A program made the position numbers and the translations under genes. A stretch of 64,000 bases of DNA, from assembly GCF_006489205.2 (NCBI RefSeq), contig NZ_VFYR02000005.1, positions 1-64,000 on the forward strand. The letters are read 5' to 3'. The notes under the pieces were generated by a model. The model was not told the DNA's origin and ran no database searches. It saw only the letters and a list, made by a program, of their open reading frames with translations. Positions 17,583-25,721 of the stretch are shown here, in pieces (position 1 is the first letter of the stretch; each line of letters begins with the position of its first letter). The stretch is from Brevibacterium sp. XM4083. Lineage in GTDB: Bacteria; Actinomycetota; Actinomycetes; Actinomycetales; Brevibacteriaceae.

Positions 17583-18812
17583 ATGGAAACGATGCACACT
17601 TCTCCACATCAGAGCACCACCCGCCATCCCGTCCTCCTCGGACTGGTCGAGGCCTTCCGCCTCGACCTCATCGTCATCCCGTCGGCGTTCGTCGTCGCGA
17701 CGGTCTTCTGGATCGTCGGGCTGGGCGCTCAGCTCGACTACTCGATCATTCCCGAATGGGCGTTCGCGCTGTGGGCGGTCGTCCACGGGCTGAGCGTCTC
17801 GACGATCGGGTTCGACTTCTCGCTTGCGCCCGGGCTCGTCACCCTCGGCGTGTGGCTTCTCCTCGCCGCCGGAGCGTCTCGGCTCGTCTCGACGCTCTCG
17901 GACGCCGATCCGATCCGCTCCGACGACGGAGAGGAGACTCCGTGGTGGGCGATGTGCGCGATGGCGCTCGCCGGATTCGCGCTCGCCTACGCAGGTCCGC
18001 TCGTGGCACTGTCCCTCATCGTCGGTGAGGCGACGATGACCCCGCTCGGGTTCGTCCGGCTTCTCGTGCTGCTCGTCACCGCCTTCGCCGTCGGGTATGT
18101 CCGGGCCCGCGGCGTCGTCGACATCCCGTGGTTCTCCGACCTCGATCCCGCACTGTGGCAGTCGGCCGTCGCTGTCGCCCGGCGCGTTCTCTGGGGTGCG
18201 GCATCCCTCGCCGTCGTCGTCATCGGCGCCGCCCTCGTCCTGCGCTGGTCCGACCTCGCCGAGGCGATGGGATCCTACAGCTCGCCTCTGTCGGCGGGCA
18301 TCGGACTCACCGTCCTCCAGCTGCTCTTCGCCCCCGGTGCCCTGTTCGGCGCCCTGTCGTGGATCGCGGGGACCGGGGTAAGCATCGGCGCCGGCGGCGT
18401 GAGCTCCGTGTTCAGCACGGTGACCGGCCCGGTTCCGCCGGTGCCCGTCCTCGAGCTGCTCGTCGGCGAGTACCCGGTGTGGACGAAGGCCGCACCGGCT
18501 CTGCTCGTCCTCCTCGGCGTCGGCAGCGTCGTCATCGGCCGCACCCACGCACGGGCCGTTCACGCGGCGTCGTGGACGGGACTGGCGATCGCGGTCGGGA
18601 TCCTCTTCGTCATCGCCGAGACCATCGCCCTGTTCTCCCGTGGAGCGATCGGACCGCTCGGCCTGGCGGCCTTCGGACCCTCACCGCTGACTGCGGCGCT
18701 CGCCGTGTGCGGATGGATCGGGGTGGGGCTCAGCCTCGGACTCGTGCTCACGAAGCTCTCGCACATGCAGTTCGACGACGCCGTCGAGACCGCGGACGCC
18801 GAGGAGTCCTGA
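17583..18812 (+). CDS. DUF6350 / PerM-like polytopic membrane protein
   Basis: This 409-aa membrane protein has about eight to ten hydrophobic helices, for example IVIPSAFVVATVFWIVGLGA and GLVTLGVWLLLAAGASRLVS. A conserved GLSVSTIGFDFSLAPGLVTL stretch and GALSWIAGTGVSIGAGGVSS look like the DUF6350 core. In M. tuberculosis the gene directly before purN-purH is perM (Rv0955), needed for cell division under magnesium-poor or acid conditions; here only one small gene intervenes. A division role is therefore likely but rests on synteny. The start could also be the Met at 17592; no clear ribosome site separates them. Confidence 0.8.
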   Translation: METMHTSPHQSTTRHPVLLGLVEAFRLDLIVIPSAFVVATVFWIVGLGAQLDYSIIPEWAFALWAVVHGLSVSTIGFDFSLAPGLVTLGVWLLLAAGASRLVSTLSDADPIRSDDGEETPWWAMCAMALAGFALAYAGPLVALSLIVGEATMTPLGFVRLLVLLVTAFAVGYVRARGVVDIPWFSDLDPALWQSAVAVARRVLWGAASLAVVVIGAALVLRWSDLAEAMGSYSSPLSAGIGLTVLQLLFAPGALFGALSWIAGTGVSIGAGGVSSVFSTVTGPVPPVPVLELLVGEYPVWTKAAPALLVLLGVGSVVIGRTHARAVHAASWTGLAIAVGILFVIAETIALFSRGAIGPLGLAAFGPSPLTAALAVCGWIGVGLSLGLVLTKLSHMQFDDAVETADAEES

Positions 18813-18823
18813 GGCTCAGCGGC

Positions 18824-19276
18824 TCAGTTGGAGCCGGGAAGGTCGAGCTCCTGCCCGGTGATCTGCTGGAACCAGTCGCCGAGTCCGGTCTCGTAGTCGC
18901 TCGCGCACGTCAGCTCCGCCTGCTGGGTGATCGCATCCCGGACGCACTCCTCGTACGCGGTCTGGACGGGCCAGAGGACGACGGAGGACATCGTGGAGAA
19001 GATGAGGTAGATGCTCAGCAGGCCGCCGAGTACGCCGAGTGAGATGCTGCGACGCTGCTTCGCCCTGACCACGGCGATGATGTAGCGGATCGACCACACG
19101 ATCGCGGCGATCGCGAAGCCGGCCGCGGCGAGCTTGAACGGCAGCGGGTACGTGAACGTCAGCACGGCGGCGAGGACGAGGAGGACGAGGATGAGTCCGT
19201 GCCGCGCGGGCGCTGCCTGCCTCTCCTCTTCGGGAGTGGGGGCGTTCTTCTCTTCGGTGCTGTTCGGTGACGTCAC
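18824..19276 (-). CDS. Small membrane protein of unknown function
   Basis: This protein of about 150 aa has a charged N-terminus (STEEKNAPTPEEERQAAP) and three predicted TM helices, LILVLLVLAAVLTFTYPL, FAIAAIVWSIRYIIAVV and LGVLGGLLSIYLIFSTMSSV. A short outer tail holds two cysteines (YEECVRD and LTCASDYETG), which could form a disulphide. It lies between perM and purN on the opposite strand. A GTG at 19276 is 7 nt after a -10-like CAAAAT, and a GTG at 19282 overlaps that element, so I chose the former. No family is recognised. Confidence 0.65.
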   Translation of the reverse strand: MTSPNSTEEKNAPTPEEERQAAPARHGLILVLLVLAAVLTFTYPLPFKLAAAGFAIAAIVWSIRYIIAVVRAKQRRSISLGVLGGLLSIYLIFSTMSSVVLWPVQTAYEECVRDAITQQAELTCASDYETGLGDWFQQITGQELDLPGSN

Positions 19277-19357
19277 CCCCACATTTTGTCACAGTCGACT
19301 GGCAAACGCCTCGGCGCGAAGCAGTGCACCCGGGACGGGCACGGGCCGACGCGTGGA

Positions 19358-19363
19358 TAGAAT
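19358..19363 (+). promoter_or_regulatory. purN leaderless promoter -10
   Basis: TAGAAT ends 7 nt before the purN GTG at 19370. Confidence 0.7.
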
Positions 19364-19369
19364 GGATCC

Positions 19370-19984
19370 GTGCGCATCGTTCTCCTGGCTTCCGGTTCAG
19401 GCACCCTCACCCAGGCCGTCATCGACGCCTTCGCCGGGCCCGCCCGCGCCGAGGCGGGTGTCGAGATCGTCGGCATCGGCTCCGATGCGGCAACCGCCGG
19501 TGTCCTCGCCCGCGCCGAGGCGGCGGGCATCCCGACCTTCGTCGTCCGCCCCCGGGACAGCGCGACCCGGGAGGACTGGAACCGGACGCTGCGCGACACC
19601 GTCGCGGACTTCGCCCCGGACTGGGTCGTGTCCGCGGGATTCATGCGCATCCTCGGCGAGGAATTCATCTCCGCCTTCCCCAACCGCATCATCAACACCC
19701 ACCCGGCACTGCTGCCCGCATTCCCCGGCGCCCACGGCGTCCGGGACGCGCTCGCGCACGGGGTCAAGGTCACCGGGGGGACCATCCACCTCGTTGACGC
19801 CGGAGTCGACACCGGGCCGATCATCACGCAGTTCGCCGTCCCTGTCCACGACGGCGACACCGAGGAGACCGTGCACGAACGCATCAAGACCCGCGAACGC
19901 GAGGAAGTCGTCCGACTGCTGGCGTTCCTCACCGCCAACGACCTCGACATCGACGGTCGCCGAGTGCGGGGCTACCGCGCATGA
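19370..19984 (+). CDS. purN: Phosphoribosylglycinamide formyltransferase
   Basis: This 204-aa enzyme transfers a formyl group from 10-formyl-THF to GAR, the third step of de novo purine synthesis. [19 protein letters not shown] is the N-terminal ribonucleotide-binding region. [38 protein letters not shown] contains the N-x-H-P-A-L-L-P catalytic site, given here in overlapping parts, and [11 protein letters not shown] the catalytic aspartate. The gene starts with GTG on a leaderless mRNA. Its stop overlaps an in-frame ATG of the purH region (ATGA at 19981). Confidence 0.95.
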   Translation: MRIVLLASGSGTLTQAVIDAFAGPARAEAGVEIVGIGSDAATAGVLARAEAAGIPTFVVRPRDSATREDWNRTLRDTVADFAPDWVVSAGFMRILGEEFISAFPNRIINTHPALLPAFPGAHGVRDALAHGVKVTGGTIHLVDAGVDTGPIITQFAVPVHDGDTEETVHERIKTREREEVVRLLAFLTANDLDIDGRRVRGYRA

Positions 19985-20028
19985 CCGTCCGACCCGACTC
20001 CACCCACACCGCACCCCAAGGAGGATCA

Positions 20029-21576
20029 GTGACAGGAACCCGCGCGATCAGGAGAGCGCTCATCAGCGTCTACGACAAGACCGGTCTCGAGGAGCTCGCC
20101 CGCGGGCTCGCCGCGGCCGGGGTCGAGATCGTCTCCACAGGATCGACGGCGGCGCGCATCGCCGACGCCGGGGTCGACGTCACGAAGGTCGAGGAGCTCA
20201 CCGGCTTCCCCGAGACCCTCGAAGGCCGGGTCAAGACGCTCCACCCGCGCGTCCACGCCGGGATCCTCGCCGACTCGCGCAAACCCGATCACCTCGAGCA
20301 GCTCGACGAACTCGAGATCGCACCGTTCGACCTCGTCGTCGTCAACCTCTACCCGTTCGCCGACACCGTGGCCAGCGGCGCCGGCTTCGACGACTGCATC
20401 GAGCAGATCGACATCGGCGGACCCTCGATGGTCAGGGCGGCGGCGAAGAACCATCCCACCGTCACCGTCGTCACCGACCCGGCCGACTACTCAGCGGTCG
20501 TTGACGCGGCATCCGCCGAGGGCTTCGACGAGGGAGCCCGACGGGCCTTCGCCGCCCGCGCCTTCGCCCACACCGCGGCCTACGACTCCCAGGTCGCCGC
20601 CTGGTTCGCCGGGGAACTCGCCGCCGAGGGCGCACAGCCGGACTTCGCGGGACTGACCGGCGTCAAGCTCGCCGACCTCCGCTACGGTGAGAACCCCCAT
20701 CAGGGGGCAGCCGTCTACACCGACGGCACCCGGGGGATCGCCGGTGCGAGACTGCTCGGCGGCAAGGCGATGTCGTACAACAACTACACGGACACGGATG
20801 CCGCGATCCGCGCCGCCTTCGACTTCGAGCGTCCCGCCGTGGCGATCATCAAGCACGCGAACCCGTGCGGCATCGCCGTCGCCGACACCCCCGCCGAGGC
20901 GCACCGGGCCGCGCACGCCTCCGACCCGCTCTCGGCGTACGGCGGAGTCATCGCCGTCAACCGCGAGGTCGACGCCGCGCTCGCCGAATCGATCAAGCCG
21001 ATCTTCACCGAGTGCCTCGCCGCACCGTCGTTCTCGCCCGAGGCCCTCGAGATCCTCGCCGCGAAGAAGAACCTCCGCCTCATCGAACTCGGCGACGTCG
21101 ACTTCCCGGCCCGCGAGTTCACGCAGATCACCGGCGGTTTCCTCGTCCAGGACCGTGACGTCTTCCAGGCCGCCGGTGACTCCGCGGAGGCGTGGACGCT
21201 GGCGGCCGGACCGGCGGCGACGCCCGAGGTCCTCGCCGACCTCGAATTCGCGTGGAAGGCCTGCCGGGCGGTGAAGTCCAATGCGATCCTGCTCGCGAAG
21301 GACGGGGCCTCGGTCGGCGTCGGCATGGGGCAGGTCAACCGCGTCGATTCCGCGAAGCTCGCCGTCGACCGCGCCGGCGCCGAACGCGCCGCCGGGTCCG
21401 TTGCCGCCTCCGACGCGTTCTTCCCGTTCGCCGACGGCCTGGAGATCCTCCTCGACGCCGGTGTCACCGCCGTCGTCCAGCCGGGCGGATCGATCCGCGA
21501 CGACGAGGTCATCGCCGCCGCCGAGGCCGCGGGTGTCTCCCTCTACCTCACGGGGAGCCGCCATTTCTTCCACTGA
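20029..21576 (+). CDS. purH: Bifunctional AICAR transformylase/IMP cyclohydrolase
   Basis: This enzyme of 515 aa carries out the last two steps to IMP. The N-terminal cyclohydrolase part begins [20 protein letters not shown] and has [16 protein letters not shown]. The C-terminal transformylase has [27 protein letters not shown] and [14 protein letters not shown], with the catalytic Lys-His. It ends in [14 protein letters not shown] at 20029 has an excellent AAGGAGG 5 nt upstream. The ATG at 19981, overlapping purN, would add 16 unconserved residues ([16 protein letters not shown]), so I prefer the GTG. Confidence 0.95.
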   Translation: MTGTRAIRRALISVYDKTGLEELARGLAAAGVEIVSTGSTAARIADAGVDVTKVEELTGFPETLEGRVKTLHPRVHAGILADSRKPDHLEQLDELEIAPFDLVVVNLYPFADTVASGAGFDDCIEQIDIGGPSMVRAAAKNHPTVTVVTDPADYSAVVDAASAEGFDEGARRAFAARAFAHTAAYDSQVAAWFAGELAAEGAQPDFAGLTGVKLADLRYGENPHQGAAVYTDGTRGIAGARLLGGKAMSYNNYTDTDAAIRAAFDFERPAVAIIKHANPCGIAVADTPAEAHRAAHASDPLSAYGGVIAVNREVDAALAESIKPIFTECLAAPSFSPEALEILAAKKNLRLIELGDVDFPAREFTQITGGFLVQDRDVFQAAGDSAEAWTLAAGPAATPEVLADLEFAWKACRAVKSNAILLAKDGASVGVGMGQVNRVDSAKLAVDRAGAERAAGSVAASDAFFPFADGLEILLDAGVTAVVQPGGSIRDDEVIAAAEAAGVSLYLTGSRHFFH

Positions 21577-21919
21577 GCGCACGCGCACCTCTCCCCGCCA
21601 TGCCCGGCGGGGGAGAGGAGCGGTCGCCAAGCGCTGGATCTACTGGAAGCGCCGGTACGCCCACCCGGTGTCGAAGGACTGGGTGCTTCTGGCGTGCCTC
21701 GTCGCCATCGTCATCGCCGCGGCCTCAGCGTTCATCGACTTCCGCCTGGCGGCCATCGTGCTCGCCGCCGTCCCGGCAGGACTCGCGATGCTGCGGGCGA
21801 TGCCGGCACCCTGGGGCGAGTTCTGGGTCAACAGGTCGAAGACCGTCGACATCCTCACGTGCCTGATCTTCGCCGTCCTCCTCGTCGGCCTCGCGTTCGT
21901 CGTTCCCCAGACGCGCTGA
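21533..21919 (+). CDS. DUF3017 family small membrane protein
   Basis: This is a short membrane protein found directly after purH in many Actinomycetota. A basic start ([14 protein letters not shown]) leads to helices [17 protein letters not shown] and [19 protein letters not shown], then [20 protein letters not shown]. Its function is unknown. The start is unclear: the GTG at 21533 lies 44 bp inside purH (128 aa), while a GTG at 21668 gives 83 aa but removes the basic segment. There is no ATG in frame. The overlap with purH implies co-transcription. Confidence 0.65.
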   Translation: MSPSTSRGAAISSTERTRTSPRHARRGRGAVAKRWIYWKRRYAHPVSKDWVLLACLVAIVIAAASAFIDFRLAAIVLAAVPAGLAMLRAMPAPWGEFWVNRSKTVDILTCLIFAVLLVGLAFVVPQTR

Positions 21920-22004
21920 TGCCGGCCGCGCGCCGTTGATGGCGAGGCCGTACAGCGCTCTGACCTCTGCCGATGCCGGGCAGTCGCCCTCCGACCGGTC
22001 AAGC

Positions 22005-22140
22005 TACTGTAGTTGAGATCACCGTCACTTTGTGAGGTGGCTGTGAAATCTGCCTCCCCATCTTGTCTCGGGCGCGGGAAGTGGCATCGTGGACTGCGTC
22101 AGGAGGTCCGAGAGGGCCTCTTCCGATGAAAGGAGACAGC
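22005..22140 (+). promoter_or_regulatory. Promoter and structured leader of the small antitoxin-like gene
   Basis: TACTGT (22005-22010) is a possible -10. The leader of about 120 nt holds a hairpin GAGGTCC / GGGCCTC (22103-22109 and 22114-22120, GAGA loop, one T-G pair). It ends in a strong AAAGGAGA ribosome site just before the ATG. Confidence 0.4.
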
Positions 22141-22323
22141 ATGGGATTTGATGACCTCACCAACAAAGCCAAGGACGCCTTGAATAGCGATAAGGGTGAA
22201 GAACTCAGCGACCAGGGCCTGGACAAGGGCGCTGACGCAGCCAACAACCTTTCCGGCGGCAAGTTCGAGGACCAGATCAACCAGGGCCGCGACGGCGCCG
22301 ACGGTGCGATTGGCAACGAATGA
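22141..22323 (+). CDS. Rv0909-like putative antitoxin / small stress protein
   Basis: This is a 60-aa hydrophilic, probably helical protein, MGFDDLTNKAKDALNSDKGE onward, ending QGRDGADGAIGNE. The pattern resembles the MT0933/Rv0909 antitoxin family and CsbD-like stress proteins, with K/D/N/A-rich amphipathic repeats. No toxin gene is adjacent; the neighbours are a DUF3017 gene and pcrA on the opposite strand. Codons are less GC-rich than in neighbours (AAT, AAA, GAA, GAT). A strong ribosome site (AAAGGAGA, 7 nt before ATG) and a perfect downstream terminator suggest a short, abundant transcript. The antitoxin label may be only a family name. Confidence 0.75.
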   Translation: MGFDDLTNKAKDALNSDKGEELSDQGLDKGADAANNLSGGKFEDQINQGRDGADGAIGNE

Positions 22324-22356
22324 TCTTCAATCCATAGCCGCGTCCGGCATGGATGA

Positions 22357-22393
22357 GCGCCGAGGTGAAAGCGATTTCACCTCGGCGCTTCTT
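22357..22393 (+). terminator. Strong intrinsic terminator between convergent genes
   Basis: A perfect 14-bp stem, GCGCCGAGGTGAAA (22357-22370) with TTTCACCTCGGCGC (22375-22388), has a GCGA loop and a following TTCTT. The upstream AAA of the stem also helps termination of pcrA on the other strand. Confidence 0.9.
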
Positions 22394-22453
22394 CGTGTCC
22401 GCACATCGGTGTCGCGCCCGGATGCCGCGCGCCCGGATGCCGGAGGAGTCGGC

Positions 22454-24988
22454 TCAGCCGAGCTTCTCGACCGGCGCGTACCGCAGCAGGAGGCGCTTCG
22501 TGCCGAGCGAGCCGAAGTCGACGACGGCAACGGTCTTGTCGCCGACGCCGTTGACCTCGGTGACGGTGCCGAGGCCGAACGATTCGTGGGAGACCTTCTC
22601 ACCCACGGACACGGAGATGACTTCGCGATTGGGGCGGATGCGGTTGGGGAAGCCGCCGCCCGCCGCCGACGAGGACGACCGGCTGCTGCGCGAGGATCCG
22701 GTGCCGCGGGTCGACCCGCCGCCGTAGCTGCTGCCCGAGCTGTAGCCGCTGGAGCCGACGCCGCGTGATCCTGAGCCGAAGCCCCCGCCGCTGCCGAGCG
22801 GCGAGGAGAAGCTGCCGGTGCTCTCCCACTCGATGAGGTTCTCCGGGATCTCCGTGAGGAACCGGCTCGGCGGGTTGTACTGCGGCTGGCCCCACATGCT
22901 GCGGGTCTCGGCCCGCGTGACGATGAGCCGCTGGCGGGCCCGGGTGAGGCCGACGTAGGCGAGGCGACGCTCTTCGGAGAGCTCGCTGGGATTCTCGAAG
23001 GACCGGGCGTGCGGGAAGCCGCCGTCCTCGAGACCGGTGAGGAAGACGACGGGGAACTCGAGTCCCTTCGCCGTGTGCAGGGTCATCAGCGTGACCTGAC
23101 CGAGTTCGGCGTCGGGGATCTGGTCGGTGTCCGAGGCGAGGGCGACCTGCTCGAGGAAGGCGTCGATCGAGGAGGTGCCGGCCGCCTCGGCGGGGGACTC
23201 GACGTCCGCGGACTGTGCATCGGCAGCGGATTCGGCGATCGCCTCGGCGGGGGCATCCTCCGGCCCGGGTGAAGCACTCGTGTCGTCGGCGTCGGTCGCC
23301 TCCACGGCTGCGGAGGGAACGGCGTCGGATTCCGCAGCCTCCTCGTCATCGGCGGCGGCGATCGTGCGCGTGGCGGCGAAGTCCTCGGCCACGGCGACGA
23401 GTTCGGCGAGGTTGTCGACCCGGGACTCGTCCTGCGGGTCCGTGCTCTTCTGGAGGGATTCGAGGTACCCGGACTGCTCGAGGATCGCCTCGATGACACG
23501 GGACACGGGAGCCGCCTCGGCGGTCGCGGAGAGGTCTCTCAGCAGGTCGTAGAACTTCTGCACCGCGGTCTGCGCACGCGAGGGCAGGTGGGGGATCTCC
23601 GCGAGGCGACCGAGGGCCGCGTAGAAGCTGATGCCCTCCCGGTCGGCGAAGTCGGCGATGATGCCCTCGGTGCGGTCGCCGATCGAGCGCTTGGGCACGT
23701 TGAGGATGCGCCGGAGGTTGACGTCGTCGTCGGGGTTGGCGATGACGCGGAGGTAGGCGAGGGCGTCCTTGATCTCCCGGCGCTCGTAGAAGCGCGTGCC
23801 GCCGACGACCTTGTACGGGATGCCCGAGCGGACGAGAGCGTCCTCGATCGCCCGGGACTGGGCGTTCGTGCGGTAGAAGACGGCGAAGTCGCCGTACGTG
23901 TACGTCTCGTCGTCGATGAGCTCGTCGATGCGGTCGACGACGAACCGCGCTTCGGCCTGTTCGTTCTCCGCGACCCAGCCGACGATCGGCTTGCCCCCGC
24001 CCTCGGAGGTCCACAGGCGCTTCTCCTTGCGGTCCTGATTGTTGGCGATGACGGCGTTCGCGGCGTCGAGGATGTTCTGCGTCGACCGGTAGTTCTGCTC
24101 GAGGAGGACCACCTCGGCGGCGGGGAAGTCCTTCTCGAACTCGACGATGTTGCGCACCGTCGCCCCGCGGAACGCGTAGATCGACTGGTCGGCGTCGCCG
24201 ACGACGGTGAGCTCGGCACCGCCGGAGCCTCCGGCGCCGTCACCGGCCAGAGCGCGGATGAGCGCGTACTGGGCGGGGTTCGTGTCCTGGTACTCGTCGA
24301 CGAGGATGTGCCGGAACCGCCGGCGGTAGTAGTCGGCGACCTCGGGGAAGGCGCCGAAGAGGTGGACGGTCTCGGCGATGAGGTCGTCGAAGTCGAAGGC
24401 GTTGGCGAGCTTGAGGCGCGCGGTGTAGCGGCGGAAGACGTCGGCGAGCACCTCGTCGGCCGGATTGTTGGGGCGGGGGACGAAGTCCTCGGCCGTCTGG
24501 AGCTCGTTCTTGAGGTTCGAGATCCGGTGGAGGATCGCCCGCGGGGCGTACTTCTTCGAATCGAGACCGAGCTCCTTGAGGATCTGCGCGACGAGGCGCT
24601 GCGCGTCCTGGGCGTCGTAGATCGTGAAGTTCGACTTCATGCCCAGCGTCTTCGCCTCGCGCCGGAGGATCCGCACGCAGGAGGAGTGGAAGGTCGAGAC
24701 CCACATCGACCGCGAGGCGGGTCCGACGATCGCCGAGACGCGCTCGGCCATCTCCTTCGCGGCCTTGTTCGTGAACGTGATCGCGAGGACCTCGCCCGGG
24801 TGTGCGCGCCCGGTGGCCAGCGCGTAGGCGATGCGCCTCGTGAGCACCGTCGTCTTGCCGGAACCGGCGCCGGCGACGATGAGCAGGGGAGAGCCCGTGT
24901 GGACGACGGCTTCGCGCTGGCGGGGGTTGAGTCCCGACAGCAGTTCGTCGGCGGGCGAGGCGGCCGTGATGGAGGAGTTCTCAGTCAT
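22454..24988 (-). CDS. pcrA: ATP-dependent DNA helicase PcrA/UvrD
   Basis: This SF1A 3'-5' helicase (844 aa) acts in nucleotide excision repair, clearing of RecA filaments, and replication-transcription conflicts. Near the start are LNPRQREAVVHTGSPLLIVA and Walker A AGAGSGKTTVLTRRIA; later DEYQDTNPAQYALI, VVGDADQSIYAFRGA, TLHTAKGLEFPVVFLTG and VGLTRARQRLIVT. An acidic Ala/Glu/Asp-rich insertion of about 85 residues follows VAVAEDFAATRTIA. The C-terminus is Gly/Ser-rich and then a Tudor-like domain (VGEKVSHESFGLGTVTEV) that contacts RNA polymerase in relatives. The ATG at 24988 is 11 nt after a -10-like TATCGT; a GTG at 25000 overlaps that element. Confidence 0.93.
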   Translation of the reverse strand: MTENSSITAASPADELLSGLNPRQREAVVHTGSPLLIVAGAGSGKTTVLTRRIAYALATGRAHPGEVLAITFTNKAAKEMAERVSAIVGPASRSMWVSTFHSSCVRILRREAKTLGMKSNFTIYDAQDAQRLVAQILKELGLDSKKYAPRAILHRISNLKNELQTAEDFVPRPNNPADEVLADVFRRYTARLKLANAFDFDDLIAETVHLFGAFPEVADYYRRRFRHILVDEYQDTNPAQYALIRALAGDGAGGSGGAELTVVGDADQSIYAFRGATVRNIVEFEKDFPAAEVVLLEQNYRSTQNILDAANAVIANNQDRKEKRLWTSEGGGKPIVGWVAENEQAEARFVVDRIDELIDDETYTYGDFAVFYRTNAQSRAIEDALVRSGIPYKVVGGTRFYERREIKDALAYLRVIANPDDDVNLRRILNVPKRSIGDRTEGIIADFADREGISFYAALGRLAEIPHLPSRAQTAVQKFYDLLRDLSATAEAAPVSRVIEAILEQSGYLESLQKSTDPQDESRVDNLAELVAVAEDFAATRTIAAADDEEAAESDAVPSAAVEATDADDTSASPGPEDAPAEAIAESAADAQSADVESPAEAAGTSSIDAFLEQVALASDTDQIPDAELGQVTLMTLHTAKGLEFPVVFLTGLEDGGFPHARSFENPSELSEERRLAYVGLTRARQRLIVTRAETRSMWGQPQYNPPSRFLTEIPENLIEWESTGSFSSPLGSGGGFGSGSRGVGSSGYSSGSSYGGGSTRGTGSSRSSRSSSSAAGGGFPNRIRPNREVISVSVGEKVSHESFGLGTVTEVNGVGDKTVAVVDFGSLGTKRLLLRYAPVEKLG

Positions 24989-25091
24989 GTCGGAGTCCAC
25001 GATACCGGTCGCCGCTGACGCGAGGGGACGCGCTCACCCTCGGCCGCTCTTCGGGCGCTGGGCAACTCGGCGCCGACTGGCTGAGCGGCTG

Positions 25092-25109
25092 AGCGCCCCG
25101 AAGGGGGCT
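25092..25109 (-). terminator. Possible short terminator hairpin
   Basis: AGC-CCCC pairs with GGGG-GCT around GAA with one bulged G, just downstream of the minus-strand membrane gene. A near copy occurs at 1080-1093 after another minus-strand gene start. Weak evidence. Confidence 0.35.
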
Positions 25110-25120
25110 GAGGACGCGGG

Positions 25121-25558
25121 TCAGCCGACGAAGACCGCGACGAGGACGTTGATGATCGCGAACGCGAACGTGAGATGTGCCATCGTCGCCGAGGGGTTCT
25201 TCGTCGCCACGGCTGCCCCGCCGGCACCGGATCCGGTCGTGCCGCCGGCAGCGAGTCCGCCGTTGTCGAGTCCCGCGGCGTACCGCTTCTGCTGCCGGTT
25301 GCCGATGAAGGCGAAGACCGTGACGAGGATCGCGACGACGAGCTTGATGCCGATCTTCATGTGGTTGACCTGGCCGTCACCCATCTCCGCGAGCCCGACG
25401 AGGAGGAGTCCGGTGACGAGCTGGAGGTACGAGGCATGGAGCATTCCGGGCAGCACGCGAGGGGCGCGGATGACCGTGAAATAGCCTCCCACGATGATCG
25501 CCATGCCGATAAGATGAAGGGTGAGCAGTACCTCGCGCAGAATTTCCATACCGTTCAT
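25121..25558 (-). CDS. Small integral membrane protein, unknown
   Basis: This 145-aa protein has four predicted helices: LTLHLIGMAIIVGGYFTV, YLQLVTGLLLVGLAEMG, HMKIGIKLVVAILVTVFAF and, at the end, HLTFAFAIINVLVAVFVG. A Gly/Ala-rich loop (about 25 residues) precedes the last helix. The arrangement of an N-terminal LHLIG helix and HMKIGIKL is seen in small actinobacterial membrane proteins of unknown role. The open frame extends through the adjacent tRNA gene, so the start is the Met of MNGMEIL at 25558. It is divergent from tRNA-Gln. Confidence 0.7.
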   Translation of the reverse strand: MNGMEILREVLLTLHLIGMAIIVGGYFTVIRAPRVLPGMLHASYLQLVTGLLLVGLAEMGDGQVNHMKIGIKLVVAILVTVFAFIGNRQQKRYAAGLDNGGLAAGGTTGSGAGGAAVATKNPSATMAHLTFAFAIINVLVAVFVG

Positions 25559-25615
25559 CGTAATGGCATGATGGTGTCTCGTGAGCGCGGGCCCTGATTG
25601 ACTGGCGCACGCTGT

Positions 25616-25687
25616 TCCGCCCTGGTGTAATGGCAGCACGCCGGCCTTTGGAGCCGTGCAGTATAGGTTCGAATCCTATGGGCGGAG
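25616..25687 (+). tRNA. tRNA-Gln (anticodon UUG)
   Basis: The cloverleaf is complete: acceptor TCCGCCC (25616-25622) with GGGCGGA (25680-25686), D arm TGGTGTAATGGCAGCA, anticodon loop CTTTGGA with TTG, and T arm TAGG-TTCGAAT-CCTA. The discriminator is G and no CCA is encoded. It lies 34 bp before glmU, a conserved actinobacterial arrangement. Confidence 0.95.
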
Positions 25688-25721
25688 CTGGCCCCATCCG
25701 ACTTGCGAAGGATTCTTTTCA

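Noticed and set aside
22141..22323. A toxin-antitoxin module
   Set aside because: No small ORF with a toxin-like sequence and a start signal is adjacent on either strand.
23588..25018. A 476-codon plus-strand frame over pcrA
   Set aside because: It is antisense to a recognised helicase and has biased composition with no domain. The same applies to long frames opposite mfd (32383-35013), prs (27654-29306) and hrpA (57138-58727).
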